DNA of 64,000 bases from Persicaria tinctoria. Its lineage: Eukaryota; Streptophyta; Magnoliopsida; Caryophyllales; Polygonaceae. A program made the position numbers and the translations under genes. Below are positions 54,394-64,000 of this stretch, piece after piece (positions within the stretch are counted from its first letter, which is position 1; every line of letters begins with the position of its first letter). The notes beneath the pieces are model-generated. The model was not told where the DNA came from. It saw nothing but the letters and a program-made list of their open reading frames with translations, and made no database searches. Where the stretch lies: assembly GCA_037127255.1 (NCBI GenBank), contig JBANSL010000008.1:39383373-39447372 (forward strand). The letters run 5' to 3'.

Positions 54394-55689
54394 GATAACA
54401 AAGACAAAGAAACACAGAACTAAGTTAAGGTTAGTAAAAACTTATAAAACAGCTCACAATTGTGTTTCGCTCACACTCCCTCTCAGATTGATATATCACG
54501 CTTGCTAGGGCAATCCGCTTTGGGCAAATCAACTACCAAGCAAAAACAAGGCAATCAAGGTATGTAATGAATGAAACAACGCAGGAGAGTACTCAACAAG
54601 GGCTGTAGAGAACTCGATGTAAGCAACAAACTTAGATCCAAGCAAAACAGATGGGAAATTGCAAGGAATCACTCGACACAAACTAAGGTGCACTCGACAA
54701 GGGTCTAATGCACTCGACACACACAAAAGTGAACTCAGTAAGGACTGTGATCACTCGACACAAGCTGTTATGTACTCGACACAAAGAAAAAGAAAGAGAA
54801 ATAAAAGAAAACTTGGAAATTTACCTCTTTTGATTGAAAACCTTTAAGTTATGACGTTGTAGTTGCAGGGTAGGGTTTCAATTTTGTGGAGGTGTATGTG
54901 TTTGGGATAGGGTATGTCGACTAGGGCTGATAAGAAGGGGTTCACCAATTGTCCTTTGTGAGCTTTCTTGCACTAGATCAACAAACACTTTCCTCTCTTT
55001 TTTTTTGACTTACTCTTACCCCTAGTGAATTTTATCCTCCTAGGTCCAAGCTTTAATGTGATTTTCGAAACTGATTTTTTTTTTTTTTTTTTTTTAAATA
55101 TGAAACTAATGCAAGAAAAGACTCAAATTAATGTATAAGACTCGAAAATCTGGTATAGATGGTGATAAAAGATAAAATTTCAGCCCTATTGATAGATTTA
55201 TATAGATGAGGCTTTTGCTATCTTTGGTAAGTGGATCTATCTATAGCTTTAAAGATAAATGATAGATAAATAGGAATTATATCTACCAAAAATCAGATTT
55301 ATGATAAAAGCAATAGATAAATAGGATTTAGATAAAAGATATATCAAAATTCCCAAAGATAGAACAAAGGATAGAAAAGATAAACAAACTAGGGTTTGTC
55401 TTTGTGTGGAGGCTGATTTTCGGCCAAGCTAGACTTATGGGGACAAAGATTGCCGTCGGCTCTAGGGTGAACACAAGGGCTGTGCACACGGCTTGGTCGA
55501 CTCCACTGGTCTCGGCTAGGCTTTGTGTTTAGGCTATGCAACCACAAACAATCACAAACTCAAGATTAGTGCAATAATCAAATAAAGAAACAAGAAGTAA
55601 AAGACCAAAACAAGAAAAGGACTCTTTTTTTTTTTGTGGTTTTTGTGTTTAGAAAAGAAAAAGACTCAATCTTGATGTCGGAAACCAAA
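54394..55689 (-). other. A2 5' leader
   Basis: Conserved block next to gag (about 54465-54533), ACTCGA array at about 54590-54785, T runs near 55000 and 55075-55095. No ORF of note. Confidence 0.75.
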
Positions 55690-55701
55690 GCTCTGATGCC
55701 A
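55690..55701 (-). other. Primer binding site of A2
   Basis: GCTCTGATGCCA (element sense TGGCATCAGAGC), the same one-base variant as N2, N3 and D. Confidence 0.9.
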
Positions 55702-55704
55702 ATT

Positions 55705-56681
55705 TGATACGGGGTTAGCCGTGGGTTGGTCCGATCTTCGACAACAAGCAAGAACTGAACAAGAAAAGCAAGAACTCGATCAAGATCAATCAAGAACAGC
55801 CAAGAATCAATAAAGACGCAGCAAGATTCACCAAGAACAAGGGTTCTTGATGTCGACACTAAACAAGAATGACAAAGACTCGATAAAGATAGATAAAGAC
55901 TCGAAAATGAATGCAAGAATGGAAAGACACGACCTGATAAGGACTGAGTCGATCTATGTAGCACAAGATAAAGACCCCAGGCCTCCTCAGAGGGTAGGAA
56001 CCAATACCAATGCCTACACAACCCGCCTCTACAATCCGACACAATCAAGCGGACAACTTGAAGCACCAGAAGGGGGCTTGTGAATACTAGGATCACCAAG
56101 TCTTGCGAAGTTGACGAACACAAAGCAAACCAAGCTGAGATTATCAATCGGTTGAGATCACGAAGAGCACAGCTCTATTCGGTCTGATCTCTCTCTCTAA
56201 AGTGTTTCACACGTTTTGAGAAGAATAACTTGTATTATGAATGTTCCAATTGTTCTACAAGGCTGAAATCGAAATATATAGGGAACTAAGGCCTGTTGGC
56301 CGGCCTAACTAGATAGAAATAGATAGATCTACTTTCTAATGGGCTTTAAAATAAATCTAAGAACAAAAATAAATAAGGTCTCTAAAAAGAATGACTAAAA
56401 AAGCCCAATTCAGCCCAATAGAACACTTAAGCTGAAAAGGGTTTCCAACACTTAGAATATTTCGGCCTAAGCATTTCTAAGGTGGCTCGGCCTCTATTTG
56501 TGCTCCAATGCACATGTATGTCTTCAATGTAGGCTCGGGGAGTTGAACCTTGCTCGAGAACAAAGTGTGAGTGACGAATAGGAATGAGTCTCTCTGAAGC
56601 TTCTTTGCTCTAGCTCGAGTCATTGGTCCTTCTCCAAGAATGATGGGTGTGTCTGGAGCTGTAGAAGATGGTCCCGCATCA
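55705..56681 (-). repeat. LTR-A, 5' LTR of A2
   Basis: 977 bp, matching the 3' LTR with one difference noticed. Its right end is followed by ATATA, the TSD. Confidence 0.95.
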
Positions 56682-56771
56682 ATATATATAGTACTTTTAA
56701 ATTCACCGACACTATGAATAGCCTAACTAAATTTTTAGCACAGGGCCCTCCAAAATATCAGCACGGCCCTG

Positions 56772-57060
56772 GCTCTACCATTGATTGACTTAAGAGGCTT
56801 CAAAATTGCATTAATGTCAAAGTCGATGTTGCTGACACCAACATTACTCACACCGTTGACACTAACATTGTTGATATTGCTGGCACTGCTGACACTGTCA
56901 CCATTAACATTGCGAACACCACTAACATTTTTCGTATCAGCGTTGACGTTAATGTCGGCTGACGCTGACATCGGAGATGCTGACGCTCATGTTGGATGAC
57001 GATGATGTCGGCTAACGCCGACATCGGAGATGTTGACGCTGATGTCGACTAATGTTGTTG
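56772..57060. repeat. Degenerate GCTGACA/ACATTG repeat region
   Basis: After the hAT TSD, roughly 200 bases consist of variants of GTTGACACTAACATTGTTGATATTGCTG and then TGTCGGCTGACGCTGACATCGGAGATG. On the minus strand it reads as an Asn/Val/Ser-rich low-complexity frame, which I take as a by-product of the repeat. Confidence 0.6.
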
Positions 57061-57500
57061 CAGGAGGATGGTCAAGTATGAAATAAATATAGAATAAAGA
57101 TCAGACTGACTTCCCTGTCTCAGCAAATAAATACACGACTTCCTCCCGTTGTAGTAGAAGGTTGTCAGGATCGAATCCACGAGGAAGCACATCAGCAGTT
57201 CTTAGGTAGCAACAAATCTCACAAACAAGCAACAGAAAGACAGAAACAAAGGGACAAAGGAAGAAAGACAAAGCAAAGCAGAAAATAAAAGCAAAGACAG
57301 AAAATAACGAACGAAAGTAAAGAACAAAGCAAAGCAGAGAATAAAACAAAGCACCAGGCGTACTCGATCTCGACAACTACCTACTCGAGATCGACTACCA
57401 ACAGTGAAGACAGACACTGCAAAATCGACAACAGAACAGAAACTCAACTCGACCTGATGTCATCCTCAAGCGGAAGAAGAAGGCTCCACCTTGGGAGTCG
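57061..57500. repeat. Athila/E-type fragment joined to a LTR-B scrap
   Basis: GTTGTCAGGATCGAATCCACGAGGAAGC resembles the end part of LTR-E (about 47545-47600, reversed). CTCGATCTCGAC / CTCGAGATCGAC words near 57360-57400 are E-type. At 57449-57495 there is a short piece of LTR-B coding tail (AAGAAGAAGGCTCCACC). A patchwork of scraps. Confidence 0.55.
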
Positions 57501-57840
57501 TTAAAGAAACGACGTTAATTATTTTATTAATTATTATTTTATGCAATTAGACTAATAATGTACAAGATTATATCTCCTCTAGATATATCTTGTTCTCAAT
57601 AAATTGTAAACGATTCAGAATAAATTGAAGCAAGTCTAGTTTTATTTTTTATTTTTTTTAACATTTTGTCGTGCAAATATAAACCGTAAATTGTGCAAAT
57701 ATAATCGTATGTTGTGCAAATATAACATTTTGTTGTGCAAAAATAAAAATAAAAATATAGATTATGGATCACATAATAAAATGCAATTTTAGTTCGAATT
57801 TGCAATTTTAGAACTTAAAATGTGCAATTTTAGTTTGAAA
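57501..57840. other. AT-rich sequence leading into the tandem array
   Basis: AT-rich DNA with several GTGCAAATATAA words between 57670 and 57730, an early degenerate form of the array. No gene seen. Confidence 0.4.
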
Positions 57841-59365
57841 AAAGTGCACAACAATCAAGACTTGTGAATTTGTTCTCAACATGATCTTATTTTCTCTTAA
57901 TATAATTTCATATTTTCTCAATAAATTATTGCACAATATGCTCTTATTTTTGCTCATCAATACTTTATTTTTGCACAACATTCGAGACTTGTGAAATTGT
58001 GTCTCAACATGATCTTATTTTTTGTAAATATAATTTTATACTTTTTTAATAGATTATTGCACAACATGGTTTTATTTTTGCTCATCAATAGACAATAATT
58101 ACACAACATGGGGGATTGGTGAAATTTTGCTCAACATCATCTTATTTTTGCTCAACTATAGGTTATTTTTGCACAACAATCGAGACTTGTAAATTTGTTT
58201 TCAACATGATCTTATTTTCTCTTAATATAATTTCATACTTTCTCAATAAATTATTGCACAACATGCTCTTATTTTTGCTCATCAATACTTTATTTTTGCA
58301 CAACAATCGAGACTTGTGAAATTGTGTCTCAACACGATCTTATTTTTTGTAAATATAATTTTATACCTTTTTAATAGAATATTGCACAACATGGTCTTAT
58401 TTTTGCTCATTAATAGACAATAATCGCACAACATGGGGGATTGGTGAAATTTCGCTCAACATTATCTTATTTTTGCTCAACTATATGTTATTTTTGCACA
58501 ATAATCGAGACTTGTGAAATTGTGCTCAACATGATCTTATTTTTTGTGAATATAATTTTATAGTTGCTCAATAGATTATTGCACAACATGGTCTTATTTT
58601 TGCTCATTAATAGACTATGATTGCACAACAAGGGGGATTGATGGAATTTTGCTCAACTTGATCTTATTTTTGCTCAACAATAGATTATTTTTTGCACAAC
58701 AATTGAGACTTGTGAAATTGTGCTCAACATGATCTTATTTGCACAATTTACAGTTATATTTGCACATCGTACTCTTATATTTGCACGATAAAATGTTAAA
58801 AAAAAAAAAAAATTAGATTTGATTCATATTTGCACAACTTACGATTATATTTGCACAATATGCTCTTATTTTTGCTCAACAATTCTTTATTTTTGCACAA
58901 CAATCGAGACTTGTGAAATTGTGTCTTCACATAATCTTATTTTTTGTAAATATAATTTTATACTTTTTAATAGATTATTGCACAATACGGTCTTATTTTT
59001 GCTCATCAATAGAGTAAAATTGCACAACATGAGGGGATTTTTGAAATTTTGCTCAACATCATCTTATTTTTGCTCAACAATAGGTTATTTTTGCACAACA
59101 ATCGAGACTTATGAAATTGTGCTCAACATGATTTTATTTTCTTTCAATATAATGTCATACTTTCTCAATAAATTATTGCACAACATCATCTTATATTTTG
59201 CTCAACTATAGGTTATTTTTGCACAACCATCGAGACTTGTGAATTTGTTCTCAACATGATCTTATTTTCTCTCAATAATATAATTTCATACTTTCTCAAT
59301 AAATTATTGCACAACATGCTCCTATTTTTGCTCATCAATACGTTATTTTTGCACAAATAGTGGTG
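57841..59365. repeat. AT-rich higher-order tandem array, period about 325 bp
   Basis: Units built on TTTTTGCACAACAATCGAGACTTG, CTCAACATGATCTTATTTT and TTATTGCACAACATG recur. Three related sub-units (two of about 128 bases, one of about 70 with GGGGGATTGGTG) alternate in fixed order. The same sub-unit returns after about 323-325 bases (for example 57859 and 58182; 57986 and 58311). Four to five higher-order periods, increasingly irregular to the right. No coding function evident. Confidence 0.8.
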
Positions 59366-59510
59366 AAAATTGGTGCTGACACTGATATTAGTTACAACTT
59401 ACAATTAGTGCTGACACTGATATTAGTTACAATCAGTGGTGGAAATTTGCACGACTGTGTTTTAAGAGTTGCACGACTGTGTTTTAAGAGTTGCACGACC
59501 GATTTGAGCT
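59366..59510. repeat. Short direct repeats
   Basis: AGTGCTGACACTGATATTAGTTACAA is present twice (near 59375 and 59407), then TTGCACGACTGTGTTTTAAGAG twice. They border the larger array. Confidence 0.8.
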
Positions 59511-59584
59511 AATAGGCTTCACAAAATAATAAAACAAGATGGGTGGAGATTTATTACCAATATATATTGAAGCAAGACGTCTCA

Positions 59585-59760
59585 TCATTTCATCAATGCT
59601 TAGAGCCCCTGACTAGATTGAATGCTGAGGCATGAGGAACGTTACTTTTATGGAATTTTAAGTATGTAACTTTGAAGGAAAAATCAGAACTTGATTTGTA
59701 AGTGCTGAGCCCCTGACTAGATTGAATGCTGAGGCATGATGAACGTTTCTTTATATGTAT
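59585..59760. repeat. Direct repeat of about 100-bp period
   Basis: GCCCCTGACTAGATTGAATG with GCTGAGGCATGA and GAACGTT occurs near 59606 and again near 59708. Non-coding. Confidence 0.8.
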
Positions 59761-59998
59761 TCAAATGAAGGAAAAAAGCAATATATTTTGTAAGTATGTA
59801 ACTTTGTAACATGATAATGGAAATAAGTTGATATTTCTTTATTGTTGTTGATATATGTATGAGTATGACAGCACACTCTGACCCTTGAAACCAAATGTTT
59901 TAAACACATTGCGTTGAGCTATGAGCACATAAGGCAAAAATGTCAAAAATAATCAGAACTTCCAGTTTCTCACAGAACATTGAGTGAACTGATACATA

Positions 59999-60260
59999 CT
60001 TGCCAACTTTCACTTTCACAGCACTGCTGAACTTGATCTTCAACCTCGTTCACTTCCAAACTCTGACCTCGCCTCGACTCCTGGATCGTCCTCCATTTCT
60101 CTTCCGAATAAAGAAGCTTTCCAACTATGTGATACTTGTCAAGGAACTTCATCTCCCAATAATCAAGCACTGCAAGCTCTGACTCATCCAGCCCTTCCAG
60201 AGGTGGTTGCGAACAGAGACAGCACTGGAAGCTCAGCAGAAGCTCCCCAACTACAAGCAG
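59999..60260 (-). CDS. Candidate host exon, weakly MAPR-like
   Basis: Minus-strand open stretch bounded by a good acceptor (TACTGCTTGTAG, near 60250) and donor (GGCAA/GTATGT near 60000). It encodes LEGLDESELAVLDYWEMKF then LDKYHIVGKLL, which resembles the end of the cytochrome b5-like domain in membrane-associated progesterone/steroid-binding proteins. The more N-terminal residues (SFQCCLCSQPP) do not fit that family, so a different acceptor or family is possible. No partner exon is secure. This is the only non-transposon coding candidate in the window. Confidence 0.3.
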
Positions 60261-60549
60261 TAACAGAAGAAAAATATATTACACAGGCCAATCCCGAGGT
60301 CCTGAAACACCCCTCGTATCGCTCAGCATATGGACGCCGCTTGAAGAATAAGCAAAGTTCGATTTCATTAATTCAAGACTTAAAAAAAAAATTCAGCCTC
60401 TAAATTGAACATTTAGCACAACAAAACAAGAAGATCCAAACCTCTAAACTGACATAAACGCAGCAAAACAAGTCTAATTCAGCACAACAAAACACAGCAG
60501 AATCCCAATAAGTATATATTTTTTCCAATCGATCTTCGATCGATTGAAG

Positions 60550-60576
60550 AAAATTTGCGCCAAAGGCGCAAATTTT
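60550..60576. other. Perfect 12-bp inverted repeat
   Basis: AAAATTTGCGCC, loop AAA, GGCGCAAATTTT: a perfect hairpin, with a TCGATCTTCGATCGA partial palindrome just upstream. In intron-like or intergenic AT-rich DNA. Confidence 0.85.
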
Positions 60577-60828
60577 AGGATTTTCTCATAAACATCAATG
60601 ATTAATGGAATTCAAAGAAAATCAGGTTCGATTCCTGACGATTTCTCCTTCCAGTTCAGAAAAATCTAAATAACAAATCATCCTTCACCTAATTCACACA
60701 GATCTCAGAAAAATATTCCAATTGAACACTTGAAATTGAGCACAATCAGTTCAATTGAACCATAAATAAACTTTCAAATAAACTTCGATATCTAGCGTAC
60801 AAAGTAAATCGATGTAAATCACTAACCT

Positions 60829-61260
60829 TGGAAGCGCCGTCAACGAGGAGAGGTTGATCGGCAAGGCGGAGGTAGAGCTGCTTCTGCCTGTCCAGACAAA
60901 GTTGAATTCCGACGCAGCAAGGCGGCAAGCATCAGGCGGCCTCGCTCACTCGCTCGCTCCGCTCGCTTCGCTCGACGTCGACCACGCGCTGAGGACGCAG
61001 GATTCCAGGCCGCAGCCTTAGATTGGAGCGATTGCACGCTGATGACGAGCCGGAGGCAACGGAGGGGCTCCGCTTCTTCCAATTGGACCAACCGCCGCCG
61101 CCAGCAGCCCTGGAATAGTCGTCGCCGTCTTGATCGGGGCTCTCCCGGAGCAGCGGAGGAGAGGGAGGGTGCGGAGAGGGAGAGCGGAGAGGGAGGGTGC
61201 GGAGAGGGAGAGCGGAGGAGAGAGAAATTGCCGTGGGAGAGAGAGAGGTAGTAGGGTTTA
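60829..61260 (-). other. GC-rich island, possible first exon
   Basis: A sharp rise in GC and CpG, with GGAGAGGGAGAGCGGAGAGG-type purine repeats at 61150-61225. On the minus strand it ends at TTCCAAG/GTTAGT, a fair splice donor at 60829. It may be the 5' exon or UTR of the gene whose other exon is near 60000-60260. No frame without a stop links to a convincing protein. Confidence 0.35.
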
Positions 61261-61354
61261 TATTGCGTCCATTTTGCAAAAATGTCCCAAAATGCGGCTA
61301 TTTCGCAAAATAAGCCCATTTTCGTGGCTATTTTGCAAAACCGCCCGTGGAATA
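61261..61354. repeat. Three copies of a (G)GCTATTTTGCAAAA-like unit
   Basis: ATTTTGCAAAAATGTCCC, GGCTATTTCGCAAAATAAGCCC and GGCTATTTTGCAAAACCGCCC follow each other at about 30-base spacing upstream of the GC-rich island. Confidence 0.7.
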
Positions 61355-61694
61355 ATGCAATTATATCTATCAAGTATATCTAAAGGCATAAGATAGATCC
61401 ACTTACCAAAGATAACAAAAACCTCACCTATTTCTACCATTCTAGGGCTGAATTTTATTTTATTCACCAAATTTTCGAATTCCCCTTGCATTTTATTTAA
61501 TTTTCGTGCATTATAGAGCTGCTGTAAAAAAAAAAAAGAGAGAGAGAAAAATCAGATCCGAAAATACCAAAAGAAAAAAAAAAAAAAAAGGAAAGAAAGT
61601 TGTTTGATTTGTGTTCTTTGGAGCTCTTTGTTCATCTTTTGCAAGGAATCATCAAGGGACTACATTGGTGTTGAAATCAGCCCTAGACCAATCT
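61355..61694 (+). other. A/B-type leader fragment
   Basis: Resembles the middle part of the N1 leader (AGATAGATCCACTTACCAAAGATA, AGGGCTGAATTTT, A runs near 61516 and 61575). It is followed by a solo LTR and continues at 62781. No LTR or PBS to the left, so it is truncated. Confidence 0.65.
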
Positions 61695-62780
61695 TGATGC
61701 GGGACCATCCAAGCCACATTCGGACGCACGTATACTTGGGGATGGACCTATGATTCGAGCTCATGAGAATGTTGTCATCCTCAAGAGGAAGAAGAAGGCT
61801 CCACCATGGGAGAAGGTCCAAAGGTGCAAGCTTGATGGGTTGTTCATTTCTAGATTCGTTCAACATTTGACAGCTTTTCGACGTCTCAGTAAAATGAGTC
61901 GTACGGATTCAATATTAATCGGATTGGATCGTGCCATACCTTGTCGGAACGAGGACGAAGAGATCTACAACTTTGCTGTTGAAGGTTTTTCCAGATTCGA
62001 CCTAGAGCTTGGCCGAAAATCACATTCTTTGCAACCTATCACTGTTTTGCGCGGGAGTGCAGGTAGGTGCGCGGGCGTGCGTCGTGGGCGCGCGGGCGTG
62101 CAGCTCCGGGCTGTTGGATGCTGGCCACCGATCTCACATATGCCGAATTTGGGCTTTTTTAAGTTGTTAATTTAAAGACCTTAATTAATTATGTTATTTT
62201 AGTTATTTTAGGATTATTTAATTAATTCCTTTTATTTATTATTTTTATTAGAAATCAGCCTTAGGGTTATAAGTAGACGGTTGATTCCTCCATTGTACTC
62301 AGACGTCTCTTTTTATGAAAATTTCAGTTTGTGTGAAACACAATTGAGAGAAAGTCAATCGACTCGAAGCGTGGCTCGTCGATTGCAACAATTGGTTATA
62401 GATCTAGCTTGGTTTGCTTTGCCGTTCATCAACTTCGCAAGACTTGGTGAATCTAGTATCCACAAGCCCCCTTCTGGTGCTTCAAGTTGTCCGCTTGATT
62501 GTGTCGGATTGTAGAGGCGGGTTGTGTAGGCTTTATAGTCGTTGGTATTTGGTTCCTACCCTCTTAGGAGGCCTGGGGTCTTTGCCTCGTTCTATTTTAG
62601 TTCGAATCACCCATCTATCGGTCTTTCTATTGTTTTTAATCGAGTCTAGAGTTGCTGCGTTTTTATTCCGTTTAGTCGATATTGAGTCTTTGTTTGTTGT
62701 TCTTGAGTCGTTTGCTTCCGTTCTTGTCTTTGAGTCTTGATTGTCGAAGATCGGGCCATCCTACGGCTAACCCCGTATCA
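61695..62780 (+). repeat. Solo LTR-B variant, TSD AATCT
   Basis: 1086 bp from TGATGCGGGACCATCC to CCCCGTATCA, flanked by AATCT at 61690-61694 and 62781-62785. The U3 is diverged from N1-N3 and contains a GC-rich insertion (GTGCGCGGGCGTGCG region, about 62050-62110). Confidence 0.95.
61750..62175 (+). other. Open frame in U3 joining two separate LTR-B frames
   Basis: 141 codons open from ATG 61750, also open upstream into the LTR start frame. It contains the VILKRKKKAPPWEKV tail and continues without a stop into LTAFRRLSKM...SRTDSI and EDEEIYNFAVEGFSRFDLE. In N1-N3 LTRs these two parts are in different frames that overlap at an ATGACGTTTTGG. No homology that I recognise; the second part may be conserved for non-coding reasons. 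Confidence 0.35.
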
Positions 62781-62785
62781 AATCT

Positions 62786-63192
62786 CATTACCTCCTAAAC
62801 ACAATCTTTAAACCCTACCCTTGCAGCTACAATATCCTTACTTGGGGTTACAATCAAAAGAGGTAAATTGATCAAATGTTGTTCCTTTCTTTTCTTTCCA
62901 CATAAAATCAGTCCCTATTGTGTCTTAAATTGCCATTGTTGAGCAATTCTCCTACCATATCGAGTTTCTGTTTGTTGTGTCGAGTAGAGCTCAGCCTTGT
63001 CGAGTTCTCTTTATTGCATATCGAGTTGCTTTTGCTTGTTTCTGCTTTGTGTCGAGTACTCTTCCTCTATATTGAGTATTCTTTTGTCGAAACAGGTCCT
63101 GAGAAGCCACGTCGAGTACTGTTTTGGTTGTGTCGAGTACTGATTTTCCTTGATCAAGTGCTCTCCTTGCTTTGTCGAGTACTACAACCCTT
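62786..63192 (+). other. A/B-type leader fragment with TCGAGT array
   Basis: Continues 61355-61694 across the solo LTR: AATCAAAAGAGGTAAATT block, then about ten TCGAGT words between 62955 and 63182. It stops at an LTR-A start, before any gag. Confidence 0.7.
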
Positions 63193-64000
63193 TGATGCGG
63201 GACCATCTTCTACAGCTCCAGACACACCCATTATACTTGGAGAAGGGCCAATGACTCGAGCTAGAGCTAAGAAGCTTCAGAGAGACTCATTCAACTTTGT
63301 GGGTCATGCTTTGTTCTCGAGCAAGGTTCAACTCCCCGAGCCTACATTGAAGACATATATGTGCATTGGAGTGCATGAAGAGGCCGAGCCACCTTAGACA
63401 ATGCTTAGACCGAATTTTCCTAAGTGTTATGTCTAATATCAGCTTATGAACATTATTGGGCTGAATTGGGCTTTTTAAATCATTCTTTTTAGGAACCTTA
63501 TTTATTTTTGTTCTTAGATTTATTTTAAAGCCCATTAGTTAGTAGATCTATCTTATTCTATCAATAAGGGCCGGCCATCATCAGCCTTATGGCCTATATA
63601 TTTCATTTTCTTCTTTGTAATTCAATTGGAACATTGATAATTGAAATCTTACTTCTCAAAACGTGTGAAACACCTTAGAGAGAGAGATCAGGCCGAATAG
63701 AGCTGTGCTCTTCGCGATCTCAACCGATTGATAATCTCAGCTTGGTTTGCTTTGTGTTCATCAACTTCGCAAGACTTGGTGATCCTAGTTTTCACAAGCC
63801 CCCTTCTGGTGCTTCAAGTTGTCCCCTTGATTGTGTCGGATTGTAGAGGCGGGTTGTGTAGGCATTGGTATTGGTTCCTACCCTCTGAGGAGGTCTGGGG
63901 TCTTTATCTTGCGCTGCATAGATCGACTCAGTCCTTATCAGGTCGTGTCTTTCAATTCTTGCATCTTAAATTTCGAGTCTTTACTATCTTTATCGAGTCT
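63193..64000 (+). repeat. LTR-A, cut by window end
   Basis: First 808 bases of a 1071-bp type LTR-A (TGATGCGGGACCATCTTC), reverse complement of 11338-12408 and 35004-36074. The 5-mer before it is CCCTT. Whether it is solo or a 5' LTR cannot be seen. Confidence 0.92.
63595..63600 (+). promoter_or_regulatory. Putative TATA box of LTR-A
   Basis: TATATA in TATGGCCTATATATTTC, about 400 bases into the LTR. TTTGTAATTCAATTGG follows in the same arrangement as in LTR-B, although most of the surrounding U3 differs. Confidence 0.5.

Larger units (their letters stand above)
48604..56681 (-). mobile_element. A2: nearly intact autonomous CRM-like element, TSD ATATA
   Basis: 8078 bp with 977-bp LTRs at both ends, primer site, leader, gag-protease-RT-RNase H ORF, integrase ORF and purine tract GAAGGGGAGGT. 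ATATA flanks it at 48599-48603 and 56682-56686. I noticed one difference between the LTRs (TCTTGAGC against TCTGGAGC), so the insertion is recent. The only break that I see is a frame change between RNase H and integrase. It, or a close relative, is the likely source of enzymes for the B elements. Confidence 0.95.
47917..56771. mobile_element. hAT-like non-autonomous transposon, 8-bp TSD
   Basis: GCTCTACC occurs at 47909-47916 and 56772-56779. The inner ends are CAGGGCAGTGCC on the left and, reverse-complemented, CAGGGCCGTGCTG on the right, with AGGGCCC words close by on both sides. An 8-bp TSD with CAGGG ends is the hAT signature. Without A2 it is about 770 bp and has no transposase. It holds internal direct repeats (TTTTAAATTCACCGACACTA at about 48540 and 56694) on either side of A2. 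Confidence 0.8.

Noticed and set aside
57841..59365. CRISPR-like array
   Set aside because: Units are tandem and of about 70-128 bases with no unique spacers, in plant DNA; a minisatellite.
60840..61373. 177-codon minus-strand ORF in the GC-rich island
   Set aside because: Arginine/serine/proline-rich translation of GC-rich repeats, and it crosses the GCTATTTTGCAAAA repeats; more likely UTR or promoter than coding.

Overview
The window is a dense nest of LTR retrotransposons from a flowering plant (probably a eudicot; the sequence does not let me name the species). Nearly every long reading frame is Ty3/gypsy gag, protease, reverse transcriptase (RT), RNase H or integrase (IN), or a remnant of these. 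The main families resemble the CRM clade of chromoviruses: a DGGS protease motif, an ALSRR end to RNase H, an IN ending in a GPY/F-like region without a chromodomain, a TGAT...ATCA LTR, and an ORF that runs into the 3' LTR. A second group is Athila/Tat-like (DLGAS protease, tRNA-Asp primer site). CRM elements cluster at centromeres, so a (peri)centromeric location is plausible but not shown.

LTR names used here: A (autonomous CRM-like, 977-1071 bp), B (non-autonomous relatives of A, about 870-1181 bp), C (CRM-like, 824 bp), D (CRM-like, 817 bp), E and G (Athila/Tat-like). A and B share LTR ends, primer binding site, leader and most of the R-U5 half of the LTR, but have different U3 halves.

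Layout. 1-15470: a minus-strand D/A mosaic (LTR-D, D gag, LTR-A, A gag-pro-RT-RH, hybrid IN, LTR-D) carrying the complete non-autonomous element N1 at 1148-6576. 15471-26773: the 3' part of an Athila/Tat-like element, interrupted by the C element C1 (17415-24088) and a truncated B element (24089-25331), and ending in LTR-G. 26774-36362: a minus-strand Athila-like element with broken gag-pro, broken further by three B-type or C-type LTR insertions and one LTR-A inside an LTR-C. 36363-47688: a plus-strand LTR-E split by the B element N2 (36658-46458), whose own 3' LTR is split by another B element, N3 (41733-46061). 47917-56771: a small hAT-like transposon holding A2 (48604-56681), a nearly intact autonomous A element. 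56772-61354: repeats, a 325-bp higher-order AT-rich tandem array, and the only candidate host-gene exon. 61355-64000: A/B leader sequence with a solo B-type LTR, then an LTR-A running off the window.

Target-site duplications (TSDs) that I could read directly fix the nesting order: ATATA (A2), GATGG (N2), CTTGG (N3), GTGAG (solo A), GAATC (solo C), CAAAG and AATCT (solo B-types), GCTCTACC (hAT).

How the parts work together: A2-type elements supply Gag, protease, RT and integrase. B elements supply none or only Gag, but keep every cis-acting end and so look like parasites of A. The most interesting signals are the LTR-encoded C-terminal tails, the exchange of whole U3 modules between A and B, and the open B-element frames that have lost capsid and RT yet still run through to the tail.
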